The position numbers and the translations under genes were made by a program. The notes under the pieces are model-generated. The model ran no database searches. It was not told where the DNA came from and was given only the letters and a program-made list of their open reading frames with translations. Source: Demequina aestuarii (GTDB lineage: Bacteria; Actinomycetota; Actinomycetes; Actinomycetales; Demequinaceae). From it: a stretch of DNA of 64,000 nucleotides. This document shows, one piece after another, positions 8,013-17,168 of this stretch. Position 1 is the stretch's first letter, and each line of letters starts with the position of its first letter. Location of the stretch: NCBI RefSeq assembly GCF_000975095.1, contig NZ_BBRD01000002.1, forward strand, positions 1 through 64,000, in the 5' to 3' direction.

Positions 8013-9407
8013 ATGCGCCAGCCCGCCACGATCCGGGGCTCGCTCACCCCCCGCACCGCGTGGATCGTGTTCGCGGCTGCGGCGTTCATCTACTTCGTCG
8101 CAGTGGTGCAGCGCACGGCGCTCGGTGTCGCCGGCGTGGAAGCGCTCGACCGGTTCGGCGTCGAGGCGCTCGGGCTGTCCGCGCTCTCGGTGGTGCAGAT
8201 CACCGTCTACGCGTCGCTCCAGCTGCCCGCCGGTGCGCTGCTCGACCGCCTGGGCCCCAAGCGCATGCTGCTGGCCGGCTCGCTCATCATGGGCGTGGGT
8301 CAGCTGCTCCTCGCCTTCACGGACCACCTGGGCTGGGCCCTCGTGGCCCGGGTGCTGATCGGCGCGGGCGACGCCCCCGTGTTCGTGGCCGCGACCCGTC
8401 TGGTGTCCGAGTGGTTCCCGCCGCGGCGCGCTCCGCTCATGGTGCAGATCACCGGAACGCTCGGCCAGGTGGGACAGCTCGCGAGCGCGATCCCCGTCGC
8501 GTGGCTGCTGCACGAGCACGGGTGGACGCCCACGTTCACGGCACTCGCCGCGCTCGGCCTGTTCGCCGGAGCGATGTCGCTGTGGCAGGTGCGGATGCCC
8601 CCCGACGACCACGCGCACCACTCCGTGCCCTCCGCCACCGGCGCGTCGGGCGAGGTGTCACCTGCCGCACCCGCGCATCGGCCGTCTGCCGGCGATGGTT
8701 CCGCGAGCGCCGCACCTCCGCTGCGCATGCGCGATGCGATCCGCCCGCCGGGCGTGAAGCTCGGATTCTGGACGCACTGGACGGGACTGTTCTCGGCCAA
8801 CACGGTCGCGCTGCTGTGGGGCGTCCCGTTCTTCGTGCAGGGCCAGGGGCTGTCGACGGCACAGGCGAGCGGACTGCTCACGCTGCTCGTCATGACCAAC
8901 ATCGCCGCCGCGCCCGTGATCGGCACGCTCACCGCACGGCATCCCCTGCGACGGTCGTGGCTGATCCTCGGCGGCGCGACGGCCATCGCGATCGCATGGG
9001 CCGCGATCCTGCTGCCGTCGACACCCCGCCCTCTGTGGCAGTTGGCCGCGCTGATCGTGGTGCTGGGCCTGGGCGGCCCGGTGTCGCTCGTGGGCATGGA
9101 CTACGCGCGCACGTTCGGCATCCGCGGACGGCTCGGCACCGCCACCGGGTTCGTGAACATCGGCGGATTCGCGGCCACCGTGCTCTCCGTGGCGCTCGTG
9201 GGCGCCGCGCTGCAGATCGTCGCGCCCGGCACGTCCGACTACTCGCTCGGCGACTACCGCATCGCGCTGTCCACCATGACGGTGCCGTGGGCGATCGGCG
9301 TGACAGGCATCCTCTACTCGCGCCGCCGCACCCGTGCGGAGATGGCCGATGCGGGCGTCACCGTCCCGCGCATGCGAGAGGTCCTGCGGGAGGGCCGCCG
9401 GCTCTGA
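8013..9407 (+). CDS. Major facilitator superfamily transporter
   Basis: A 464-residue secondary transporter with about twelve hydrophobic segments. The MFS signature region LDRLGPKRMLLAGSLIMGVG lies between helices 2 and 3. A hydrophilic central loop (about residues 195-240, rich in His, Ser and Pro) separates the two six-helix halves. The substrate is unknown; the overall look is that of a drug/metabolite or sugar-phosphate type MFS. The ATG at 8013 follows TAAGGAG. It is transcribed in the same direction as the VOC gene, with a 90-base gap. Confidence 0.88.
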   Translation: MRQPATIRGSLTPRTAWIVFAAAAFIYFVAVVQRTALGVAGVEALDRFGVEALGLSALSVVQITVYASLQLPAGALLDRLGPKRMLLAGSLIMGVGQLLLAFTDHLGWALVARVLIGAGDAPVFVAATRLVSEWFPPRRAPLMVQITGTLGQVGQLASAIPVAWLLHEHGWTPTFTALAALGLFAGAMSLWQVRMPPDDHAHHSVPSATGASGEVSPAAPAHRPSAGDGSASAAPPLRMRDAIRPPGVKLGFWTHWTGLFSANTVALLWGVPFFVQGQGLSTAQASGLLTLLVMTNIAAAPVIGTLTARHPLRRSWLILGGATAIAIAWAAILLPSTPRPLWQLAALIVVLGLGGPVSLVGMDYARTFGIRGRLGTATGFVNIGGFAATVLSVALVGAALQIVAPGTSDYSLGDYRIALSTMTVPWAIGVTGILYSRRRTRAEMADAGVTVPRMREVLREGRRL

Positions 9408-9470
9408 CGGCTTGCCCAACTCCCAGCGGGCTCCCAGGTCTCTCCCAGCATCGGCCCGTTGACTGAAGGC

Positions 9471-10883
9471 ATGATCTCTCCGAAGCCCTTCCGCATCGCC
9501 GCCGGCATCGCCGGAGCGCTGCTGCTCGCCTCGTGCACCACTCCCACCGATGGAGACCCCGCGACCGCGCCGCCGTCCAGCAGCGCGACCCCGACGGACA
9601 TGCCGGCCGTGTGGGACTCCTCGGTGCTGCACACCATCGAGGTCGACTACGACGCGGGCGACTACGAGTCACTCATCAGCGCCTACCTGCAGTCGGGCGA
9701 GAAGGTGTGGATCTCCGCGACCGTGACCATTGACGGCGAGACATTCGAGAATGTCGGGCTCAAGCTCAAGGGCAACTCGTCGCTGCGCGGGCTGGACGAG
9801 GAGCAGGCGGAGAGCCCCGAAGATCTGCCATGGATCATCAGCCTCGACAAGTACGTCGACGGTCAGACGCTCGACGGCGCGAGCGAGTTCGCGGTGCGAT
9901 CCAACAGTGCGGAGGCGTCTCTCAACGAGGCGCTCGCCCTCGACGTGCTCGACGGCACCGGGCTCGCGGCGGAGCAGGCGATCGCGGTGTCCTTCACCGC
10001 CGGTGACTCCGACCCTGCGCTGAGGCTCGTGGTCGAGAATCCCGACGAGGCGTGGATGGAGCGCGAGCTCGGGGTCGGCTACCTTTACAAGGCCGAGTCG
10101 ACCGGCGACTGGTCCTACCGGGGCGACGATCCCGACGAGTACGCCACGTCGTTCGACCAGAAAGGCGGCGACGACGACCTCACGCCCCTGATCGCGTTCC
10201 TGGCGTTCATCAACGACTCCGACGACGAGGACTTCGCCGCGTCACTGCCGGAGTGGCTGGACATCGACGCCTTCGCCACGTATCTGGCGTTCCAGGACCT
10301 GGTGCAGAACACGGACGACATCGACGGCCCCGGCAACAACGCCTACCTCTACTGGGATCCGGAGACGGAGCGCATGACGGTGGTGAACTGGGACCTCAAC
10401 CTCGCCTACGGCTCGGCACCTGGCGGCGGCATGGGCGGGTTCGGCGACCGGCCCGATGCGGGCGCGGGGGGCGGCATGCCTGAGGGCGAGCGTCCCGAGG
10501 GGTTCGCACCCGGCGAGGTCCCCGAGGGCTTCGATCCCCCCGACGTGCCGGAGGGGTTCGAGCCGGGCGACCTACCCGACGGCTTCGACCCCTCCGAGCT
10601 GCCCGCCGACCGCTCGGACGGCGGCTTCCGCGGGATGGGGGGGATGGGCGGCGGGACGGTGCTCGTCGAGCGGTTCCTCGAGGTACCGGAGTTCGCGGCA
10701 CTCTACGAGGACGCGGTCGCCGACCTGGAGGCCCAGTGGTACGAGTCAGGAGACGCGGCCGCTCTGCTCGAGGAGTGGACGGACCTGCTGACCGCGGAGG
10801 CCTCTCACCTCGTCGATCCCGCAACGGTCGAATCCGAGGAGGCCGAGCTGCTGACCCGTCTCACGACTGGCGACGAGCAGTAG
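9471..10883 (+). CDS. CotH-kinase-family lipoprotein with PEGF/PDGF repeats
   Basis: A 470-residue predicted lipoprotein (signal MISPKPFRIAAGIAGALLLASC, Cys about 22). The central part matches CotH protein-kinase-like proteins: GLKLKGNSSLRG near residue 100, FAVRSNSAEASLNEALALDV, VGYLYKAES, QNTDDIDGPGNNAYLY and VVNWDLNLAYG. CotH of Bacillus phosphorylates spore-coat proteins. Here the protein would act outside the cell on an unknown target. An acidic Pro-rich insert of about six PEGF/PDGF-type repeats lies between about residues 335 and 385. The ATG at 9471 has TGAAGG upstream. Confidence 0.85.
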   Translation: MISPKPFRIAAGIAGALLLASCTTPTDGDPATAPPSSSATPTDMPAVWDSSVLHTIEVDYDAGDYESLISAYLQSGEKVWISATVTIDGETFENVGLKLKGNSSLRGLDEEQAESPEDLPWIISLDKYVDGQTLDGASEFAVRSNSAEASLNEALALDVLDGTGLAAEQAIAVSFTAGDSDPALRLVVENPDEAWMERELGVGYLYKAESTGDWSYRGDDPDEYATSFDQKGGDDDLTPLIAFLAFINDSDDEDFAASLPEWLDIDAFATYLAFQDLVQNTDDIDGPGNNAYLYWDPETERMTVVNWDLNLAYGSAPGGGMGGFGDRPDAGAGGGMPEGERPEGFAPGEVPEGFDPPDVPEGFEPGDLPDGFDPSELPADRSDGGFRGMGGMGGGTVLVERFLEVPEFAALYEDAVADLEAQWYESGDAAALLEEWTDLLTAEASHLVDPATVESEEAELLTRLTTGDEQ

Positions 10884-10917
10884 CACCGGGCACGCGCATC
10901 GGGCGTAGCGTGGAGGC

Positions 10918-11769
10918 ATGACTACCATTCCCACCCGCACACTCAACGACGGCCACGAGATCCCTGCGATCGGGTTCGGCACCTACCCGCTCAAGGGAGA
11001 CGAGGGCTACCAGGCGGTGCGCTCGGCGCTCGATTCCGGCTACCGCCTGCTCGACAGCGCGGTGAACTATGAGAACGAGGCCGAAGTGGGGCGCGCGGCC
11101 CGCGACTGGCTCGAGGACAACGGCGTGGAACGCGACGCCCTCACCATCCAGACCAAGCTGCCTGGCCGTCACCACGACTATCACCTGGCCATCGCGTCCG
11201 TCGAGGAGTCACTGGAGCGCATGGGCCTGCAGCGCATCGACGTGCTGCTCATCCACTGGCCCAACCCCCTCACCGACAAGTACCGCGATGCGTGGCGTGC
11301 GCTGGTGGACCTGCGTGCCAGCGGCGTGGTGCGCTCGATCGGTGTCTCCAACTTCACCGCGCAGCACCTGGCGGACATCGTCGACGAGTCGGGCGTGACG
11401 CCCGCGATCAACCAGATCGAGCTGCACCCGTACTTCATCCAGGAGCAGATGCGCGCCGAGCACCAGGCACGCGGCATCCTCACGCAGTCATGGAGCCCGC
11501 TCGGCAAGCGCCAGGCGCCGTTCGAGGAGCAGCCCGTCGCGCAGGCCGCCGAGGCCCACGAGGTCTCTCCCGCCCAGGTGATCCTGCGCTGGCAGGTGCA
11601 GCTGGGCAACGTGCCGCTCCCGAAGTCGGCCACCCCGGAGCGCCAGGCGTCCAACCTCGACGTGTTCGGCTTCGCACTCACCGAGGCCGAGATGGCGGCC
11701 ATCTCCGGCCTCACCCGCGAGGACGGTCGGCTGTTCGACGGCGACCCGAACACTCACGAAGAGATGTAG
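10918..11769 (+). CDS. Aldo/keto reductase (2,5-diketo-D-gluconate reductase type)
   Basis: A 283-residue NADPH-dependent oxidoreductase with the (beta/alpha)8 aldo/keto reductase fold. The catalytic tetrad is visible: D46 (RLLDSA), Y51 (NYENE), K80 (TKLPG) and H113 (LIHWP). The family motifs IGFGTYPL, RSIGVSNF and IPLPKS-like VPLPKSATPER are all present. The length is standard. The substrate is not determinable; relatives reduce diketogluconate, methylglyoxal and other aldehydes. It follows the CotH gene after 34 bases and is convergent with the siderophore-interacting gene. Confidence 0.92.
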   Translation: MTTIPTRTLNDGHEIPAIGFGTYPLKGDEGYQAVRSALDSGYRLLDSAVNYENEAEVGRAARDWLEDNGVERDALTIQTKLPGRHHDYHLAIASVEESLERMGLQRIDVLLIHWPNPLTDKYRDAWRALVDLRASGVVRSIGVSNFTAQHLADIVDESGVTPAINQIELHPYFIQEQMRAEHQARGILTQSWSPLGKRQAPFEEQPVAQAAEAHEVSPAQVILRWQVQLGNVPLPKSATPERQASNLDVFGFALTEAEMAAISGLTREDGRLFDGDPNTHEEM

Positions 11770-11790
11770 CGAGGTGGGCCCCGCTGTCGA

Positions 11791-12555
11791 TCAGGCCGGC
11801 GGCCCGTCCTGCTCGGCCTCCATCTGGGCCACGAACTCGGCCTTGCTCGACTGCCATCCGTCCTCGTTCATCCCAGTGCGCCAGTAGCCGGAGATCGAGA
11901 CGCGCTCCTTCGGCACCCCCCGCTCACGGAACAGGTGGCGACGCAGCGGCTTGATCATGTCCGCGTTGCCGTGCACGAACGCCTCGACATCGCCCTCTGG
12001 CCACTCCGCAGACTGAACCGCGTAGGTGAGCGCCTCCCCGTATGCCATGCCCAGCTCGTCGCGGTGGACCCACGTCACCTCGGTGCGGTCCGTCACCGGC
12101 AGCACCTGACGATCTGCGGCCGATGCGACCTCGAGGTAGACGCGCGCGACGGCCTGAGCGGGCATGGCGTCGAGGGCGGCGGCGATCGCGGGCATCGCAG
12201 ATTCGTCCCCCACGAGCACGTGCACGTCGGCGTCGGGCCGCGGCGCCCACTTGCCACCTGGCCCGACGAACCGGAGCTCGTCGCCCGGCTGGGCTTGTGC
12301 CGCCCACGGGCCCGCCAACCCCTCGTCGCCATGGACGACGAAGTCGATCGCCATCTGGAGCGACTCCTGGTCCAGCCAGCGGATCGTGTACGTGCGCTTG
12401 ACGTCGCCGAACCTCAGCTTGACGTAGTGATCCGTGAACTCGAGCGGGGGAAGCTCGGCGAGGTCAGGGCCGCCGACCACCACGCGGATCATCGCCGGCG
12501 ACAGCCTCTCCGTGCGCAGCACCGTGACGGTGCGCAGTGGCCTCTTGTCTCCCAT
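11791..12555 (-). CDS. Siderophore-interacting FAD-binding protein
   Basis: A 254-residue ferric-siderophore reductase-like protein. The N-terminal FAD-binding barrel shows RTYTIRWLD and FVVHGDEGLAGPWA; then come GDELRFVGPGGKW and a C-terminal NAD(P)H-binding domain with HVLVGDESAMPAI and the final ISGYWRTGMNEDGW. It should release iron from siderophores in the cytoplasm by reduction. I chose the ATG at 12555; the frame extends upstream but without protein-like sequence. No siderophore synthesis or uptake genes are in the window. It lies downstream of, and on the same strand as, the TetR gene. Confidence 0.9.
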   Translation of the reverse strand: MGDKRPLRTVTVLRTERLSPAMIRVVVGGPDLAELPPLEFTDHYVKLRFGDVKRTYTIRWLDQESLQMAIDFVVHGDEGLAGPWAAQAQPGDELRFVGPGGKWAPRPDADVHVLVGDESAMPAIAAALDAMPAQAVARVYLEVASAADRQVLPVTDRTEVTWVHRDELGMAYGEALTYAVQSAEWPEGDVEAFVHGNADMIKPLRRHLFRERGVPKERVSISGYWRTGMNEDGWQSSKAEFVAQMEAEQDGPPA

Positions 12556-12736
12556 GGCCTCATGGTAAGCACGGCCGACGTACACCAGGGACGGATCACC
12601 CGAGTGCGCGGGGGTGCGCCTGAGGGGCCGCCACGCGACTCCGCTTGGTTGGTCCGCTGGCGCGGTACGGCAGCCGGCCGATGCGCGGACAGGTGCGTCG
12701 TGCGCGAGCGGGTGGGAGCGGCTCCGTGTGGGCGGG

Positions 12737-13288
12737 TCAGGTCCGTGGTCCCAGCAGTGCGTCCGCCGTCGCACCCCACTGGTCCATCAGGTCGAAGTTC
12801 TCGGGGTCCCGCAAGAAGTGGACCTGCAGCCCGTCCATCGCCGCGAAGACGCGGCGGGCACGGTCGTGGTCCTGATCGCCGAGCCACCTCGCGAGCTGGG
12901 CGGCCAGCCGGTCCGCGCGGTCGCGGAAGTACTCGTGGCCGGGGTGAGCGGGGTCCAGAGCGTCGGCGCCGACCATCGCGAAGAGCTGTGCCGCGCGCGG
13001 CCGGGCCGCGATGTTGGCGACGATCGCGTCGAGGACCGTCCGCGCATCGGCCGCAGGCGGCAGGGAGGCCTCGAACTCCGCACTGTCGCGTTCGTCGCGG
13101 CGACGCACCAACGCGACCAGCAGGGTGGGCAGATCGGGGAAGTAGTGCATGACGCCGGGCGCCGACATGTCGCAACGACGCGCCACCTCCGCCATGGAGA
13201 GCCTGCGGTGGCCCTCGGCGTCGATGATCGCGAGCGCGGTGTCCAGGATGCGCTCGCGGCGCACCTCGGGAGCGAGCCTCTCGGCCAT
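12737..13288 (-). CDS. TetR/AcrR family transcriptional regulator
   Basis: A 183-residue repressor. The N-terminal helix-turn-helix runs through RERILDTALAIIDAEGHRRL and SMAEVARRCDMSAPGVMHYF; the remainder is an alpha-helical ligand-binding domain. It is divergent from the GH3 glycosidase, and a perfect inverted repeat (13338-13362) sits in the gap, so it most likely controls that gene and itself. The ATG at 13288 was preferred over one at 13318. The ligand is unknown; a sugar or aglycone related to the GH3 substrate would be reasonable. Confidence 0.88.
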   Translation of the reverse strand: MAERLAPEVRRERILDTALAIIDAEGHRRLSMAEVARRCDMSAPGVMHYFPDLPTLLVALVRRRDERDSAEFEASLPPAADARTVLDAIVANIAARPRAAQLFAMVGADALDPAHPGHEYFRDRADRLAAQLARWLGDQDHDRARRVFAAMDGLQVHFLRDPENFDLMDQWGATADALLGPRT

Positions 13289-13337
13289 GGCCCCTCCTCC
13301 CGTGCTTGTCCCGGCCACCGTCGGGGCCTACCATGGA

Positions 13338-13362
13338 CCTTATCTAACGCCCTTAGATAAGG
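13338..13362. promoter_or_regulatory. Probable TetR operator
   Basis: A perfect inverted repeat, CCTTATCTAA and TTAGATAAGG, with a 5-base spacer, lies between the divergent TetR and GH3 genes, 38 bases before the GH3 start. It is AT-rich compared with its surroundings, which suits an operator overlapping a promoter. Confidence 0.75.
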
Positions 13363-13399
13363 GCAATGACCTCGCGGCTCTGCCGCGGAAGGAGCACCC

Positions 13400-15835
13400 A
13401 TGAACGCCCCCGCCGCATCGGCCGCGTCGCCCGCCCAGGCGCCCGGAGTCACCGTCCAAGCCGCTGGGATCGTCGCGGCCCTGCCGCGCTCCGAGAGGAT
13501 TCGGCTGGTGTCCGGCGCTGACTTCTGGAACACCGAGGCCGCAGAGGCGGAGGGCGTGTCCGCGTTCATGCTGACCGACGGCCCCCACGGGCTGCGCAAG
13601 CAGAACGGCGCCGGCGACCACGCCGGCCTGCACGACTCGGTGCCCGCGACGTGCTTCCCCACGGCGTCCGCGCTCGGATCCACGTGGGACGTGCCGCTGC
13701 TCGAGGAGGTGGGCACCGCACTCGGGCGCGAGTCTCGCTACGAAGAGGTGGGCGTGCTGCTCGGCCCGGGCCTCAACATCAAGCGCCACCCCGCGGGAGG
13801 ACGGAACTTCGAGTATCTCTCCGAGGACCCGCTGCTGTCCGGACGCATGGCGGCCGCGCTGGTGCGCGGCATCCAGTCCGAGGGCGTAGGCGCGTGCCTC
13901 AAGCACTACGCCGCGAACAACCAGGAGTCCGACCGCATGCGGGTGGACACCATCATCGACGAACGCACGCTGCGCGAGATCTACCTCACCGGCTTCGAGA
14001 TCGCGGTGCGCGAATCCCAGCCGTGGACCGTGATGTGCGCCTACAACCTCATCAACGGCGAGCACGCAGGTGAGTCCCGGATGCTCCTCACCGAGGTGCT
14101 GCGCGACGAGTGGGGATTCGACGGTCTCGTGATGACGGACTGGATCGCCACTCACGACCGTGCTGCGGGCATCCACGCGGGACTCGACCTCGAGATGCCC
14201 TCCAGCTCCGGTGCGTGGGACGCACGCGTCGAGGCCGCGATCGAGGCGGGCGAGCTCGCGGAGGCCGATCTCGACATCGCCTGCGGCCGCGTGGTCGCTC
14301 TCGCGCTCAAGGTGGCGGCCGAGCGCGCCTCGCGCCTGCCCGCCGACCCGGTCACCATGCACGACGATCACCACGCGCTCGCGCGCCGCGTCGCCGCTGC
14401 CGCCACCACTCTCCTCACGAACGACGGCACGCTGCCGCTGGCGCCCCGCGGACGCATCGCGCTCGTCGGGGCGTTCGCCGAGTCGCCCCGTCACCAGGGT
14501 GGAGGCAGCTCGCTCGTCAACTCCACGCGCATGGACACCGCGCTTGAGACCATGCGGGCCCGCCTCGGCGGAGCCGGCGAGGTCGTGTACGCGCCGGGCT
14601 ATGACGCCGCCACCGGGGACGCGACCGATGCCCAGATCGCTCACGCGCTCGCGGCGGCCGAGGACGCCGACGCCGTGGTGCTGATGGTCGGGCTGCCCAC
14701 GTCCTTCGAGTCCGAGGGCTACGACCGTTCGCACCTGGACCTGCCCGCCTCCCATGAGCGCCTCATCCAGGCCCTCACCGCCCGTCACCACCGCGTGGTG
14801 GTGGCGCTGTCTCACGGAGCCCCCGTGCACATGCCCTGGGCCGACGCCCCTCAGGCGATCGTCACCGGCCATCTGGGCGGGCAGGCCGCGGGCAGCGCCA
14901 TCGTCGACGTGCTGTTCGGCGATGCCGAGCCAGGCGGTCGGCTGGCGGAGTCCTACCCGGTCCACGTGCGCGAGCTGCCCTCCGACCACCACTTCGCGAA
15001 TGCGCCCACGCAGGTCCAGTACCGCGAGGGACTGTATGTGGGCTATCGGTTCCACGACACGTTCGGGGTGCCGGCGCGATTCCCGTTCGGCCACGGCCTG
15101 AGCTACGCGTCCTTCGAGGTCGGCGAGCCCAAGGTCACCGGACGCGGCACGGCCCGCACCGTCACCGTGCCGGTCACCAACACCGGCGAACGCGCGGGGT
15201 CGACGGTGGTCCAGGTGTACGTGCACGACCGTGAGTCAACGCTGCACCGGCCCGCGCAGGAGCTCAAGGGCTTCGCGAAGGTGCATCTCGAGCCGGGCGA
15301 GACTGCCGATGCCGTCGTCACGCTCGACGAGCGCTCGTTCGCCGTCTACGACGTCACCGGTGCGGCCTGGAAGGTCGAGGCCGGCGAGTACGAACTGCGC
15401 ATTGGGCTGTCGTCCACGCGGATCCTCGCCACCAAGTCTCTGCGCCTCACCTCCGGCGACGCGGTGGCGCCCGCCCCAGGCACCGCATCGGCCATCGCCA
15501 CCGACAAGGAGTTCGCAACGATGCTGGGCCGCCTCGTTCCCGAGCCCCGGCCGCTGTTCCCCTTCCACTACGACTCCACGATCGACGACCTGAGGACCAC
15601 CTGGCTCGGCCGCAGGTTCGCGGGTGCACTGAGCGGGATCATGGCGAAGGCGCTGCCGACGGACGCGGACATGCCGGACGAAGTGCGCGAGACCATGACG
15701 TCGTTCCTGGTGAACATGCCGCTGCGGGCGCTCGCGATGATGTCGGAGGGTCGCCTGTCATTCGCGTCTCTCGACCGGCTGATCCGCCTGCTCAACGCAA
15801 CCGCGCTGTCGACCAGGCGCGCGGCGCGGCGCTAG
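13400..15835 (+). CDS. Glycoside hydrolase family 3 beta-glycosidase
   Basis: An 811-residue cytoplasmic enzyme (no signal peptide). The N-terminal GH3 barrel contains KRHPAGGRNFEYLSEDP and the nucleophile in GFDGLVMTDW (D247). The second alpha/beta domain follows (ALVGAFAESPRHQGGGSS), then a fibronectin III-like domain with YREGLYVGYRF, FPFGHGLSY and PAQELKGFAKV. Such enzymes are usually beta-glucosidases, but beta-xylosidase or arabinofuranosidase activity is possible. A C-terminal extension of about 100 residues (from about 700) goes beyond the usual end. The start has GGAAGGAG upstream. It is probably repressed by the divergent TetR. Confidence 0.92.
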   Translation: MNAPAASAASPAQAPGVTVQAAGIVAALPRSERIRLVSGADFWNTEAAEAEGVSAFMLTDGPHGLRKQNGAGDHAGLHDSVPATCFPTASALGSTWDVPLLEEVGTALGRESRYEEVGVLLGPGLNIKRHPAGGRNFEYLSEDPLLSGRMAAALVRGIQSEGVGACLKHYAANNQESDRMRVDTIIDERTLREIYLTGFEIAVRESQPWTVMCAYNLINGEHAGESRMLLTEVLRDEWGFDGLVMTDWIATHDRAAGIHAGLDLEMPSSSGAWDARVEAAIEAGELAEADLDIACGRVVALALKVAAERASRLPADPVTMHDDHHALARRVAAAATTLLTNDGTLPLAPRGRIALVGAFAESPRHQGGGSSLVNSTRMDTALETMRARLGGAGEVVYAPGYDAATGDATDAQIAHALAAAEDADAVVLMVGLPTSFESEGYDRSHLDLPASHERLIQALTARHHRVVVALSHGAPVHMPWADAPQAIVTGHLGGQAAGSAIVDVLFGDAEPGGRLAESYPVHVRELPSDHHFANAPTQVQYREGLYVGYRFHDTFGVPARFPFGHGLSYASFEVGEPKVTGRGTARTVTVPVTNTGERAGSTVVQVYVHDRESTLHRPAQELKGFAKVHLEPGETADAVVTLDERSFAVYDVTGAAWKVEAGEYELRIGLSSTRILATKSLRLTSGDAVAPAPGTASAIATDKEFATMLGRLVPEPRPLFPFHYDSTIDDLRTTWLGRRFAGALSGIMAKALPTDADMPDEVRETMTSFLVNMPLRALAMMSEGRLSFASLDRLIRLLNATALSTRRAARR

Positions 15836-15883
15836 CCCCGGCCCTCGCTCCGTGGGGCCGGGCCACGCGCCTATGCTCGGCAG

Positions 15884-17077
15884 ATGAGCCCCTCCCGCTG
15901 GTCGCTGCGCGCCCGCATCAATGGCGAAGACCACAGCGTCACGCCCAAGGAACTGCTGTTCGATGTGGTGTACGTCTTCGCGTTCATCCAGGTGACCGAC
16001 TGGATCGCCAAGGAGTTCACGTGGCGCGCGACGGCCGAGGGCCTCACGGTGCTCGCGATCCTGTGGTGGGTGTGGATCTCCTGGGCGTGGCTCGGCAACG
16101 TCATGCGGGCCGACAAGGGGCTCCCCCTCGCCGGCTTCGTCGTGTCGATGGTCGCGGTGTTCGGCCTCACCATCACCATCCCGGACCTCTGGGACGCGGA
16201 AGGTGGCGGCCTCGCACCGCTGGCGTTCGCAGGGTTCTACGTGCTGATCCGCGTGATCCATGCCGCAGTGTTCTTCTGGGGCGCGCGAGGCGATGCCCGA
16301 ACCCGCCGCCAGATCCTGCTGTCCACTGCCGCGTGGATCCCCGCGGCGGGACTGCTGATGGTTGGTGCACTGGCCGAGCCACAGGAGCGGCTGTATTGGT
16401 GGATCGGCACGGTCGCACTGGACATCGTCGCGACGTGGGTGCTGTCGGTGAAGGGGCCGGGATGGAAGGTGCATTCGGGTGAGCACTTCGCCGAGCGGTT
16501 CGACCTGGTGGTGATCCTCGCGATCGGCGAGTCCGTGCTGGCGGTGGGTATCACCGCCGCGGGCATCGACCTCAATCCGGAGTTGATGGCCATCGCGCTG
16601 CTGGGCGTGCTCATCGCGATCGCGCTGTGGTGGCCCTACTTCAAGGACGTGGGACCGACCCTCGAGAACGCCCTCAAGGAGGCCGACGCCGAGCACCGCA
16701 ACGACCTCGCGCGCGACGCGTACACCTACCTTCACCTGCCGCTGATCATGGGAATCCTGCTGGTCTCCGCCGGGAACAAGGGAGCGGTGACCGCGATCGA
16801 ATTGGAGCAGCCCTCGGGCGACTCGGCGCTGCTCATGGCCGGAGGCGCGGCGCTGGTCGCGCTCACGTGCGCGCTGCTCATGCGCCTGGCGGGCGGCACA
16901 TCACGGTGGCTCGTCGCATCGGCGGTGTTCTTCGCGCTGGCGATGCTATGGATGCCGCGGATCGACCCGACGATCGCCACCCTGGTCACCATCGTGGTGC
17001 TCTCCGCCGTGGGCTGGCTCACCCCCGCCACGCGCAACCGGAAGTCCGTGGCCATCGCCGCCAATGAGGAGAACTAG
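15884..17077 (+). CDS. Low temperature requirement protein A (LtrA) family membrane protein
   Basis: A 397-residue integral membrane protein with about eleven hydrophobic segments. The LtrA family marks are the opening ELLFDVVYVFAFIQVTDWIA and the central HFAERFDLVVILAIGES. The name comes from a Listeria mutant that grew poorly in the cold; the biochemical role is unknown. It starts 48 bases after the GH3 gene on the same strand. A large hairpin made of two inverted GCATCGGCC motifs follows the stop codon. Confidence 0.88.
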   Translation: MSPSRWSLRARINGEDHSVTPKELLFDVVYVFAFIQVTDWIAKEFTWRATAEGLTVLAILWWVWISWAWLGNVMRADKGLPLAGFVVSMVAVFGLTITIPDLWDAEGGGLAPLAFAGFYVLIRVIHAAVFFWGARGDARTRRQILLSTAAWIPAAGLLMVGALAEPQERLYWWIGTVALDIVATWVLSVKGPGWKVHSGEHFAERFDLVVILAIGESVLAVGITAAGIDLNPELMAIALLGVLIAIALWWPYFKDVGPTLENALKEADAEHRNDLARDAYTYLHLPLIMGILLVSAGNKGAVTAIELEQPSGDSALLMAGGAALVALTCALLMRLAGGTSRWLVASAVFFALAMLWMPRIDPTIATLVTIVVLSAVGWLTPATRNRKSVAIAANEEN

Positions 17078-17102
17078 CCCGGATTCGCGCGCAGCCGGCC
17101 CG

Positions 17103-17153
17103 CGCATCGGCCGTCCCTCTGGCGCGCGCAGGGAATGACGCGCGGCCGATGCG
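17103..17153. terminator. Hairpin from inverted CGCATCGGCCG motifs
   Basis: Arms CGCATCGGCCG (17103-17113) and CGGCCGATGCG (17143-17153) form an 11-base-pair stem, with an inner CCCT/AGGG pairing in the 29-base loop. It lies between the LtrA and APC permease genes. The second arm is close to the permease start, so it could act as a terminator for LtrA or affect permease translation. Confidence 0.55.
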
Positions 17154-17168
17154 TGTATGAGTGGGCAT

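Noticed and set aside
13340..15226. A 628-codon minus-strand frame opposite the GH3 gene
   Set aside because: No protein features; long antisense frames are expected opposite GC-rich genes with strong third-position bias.
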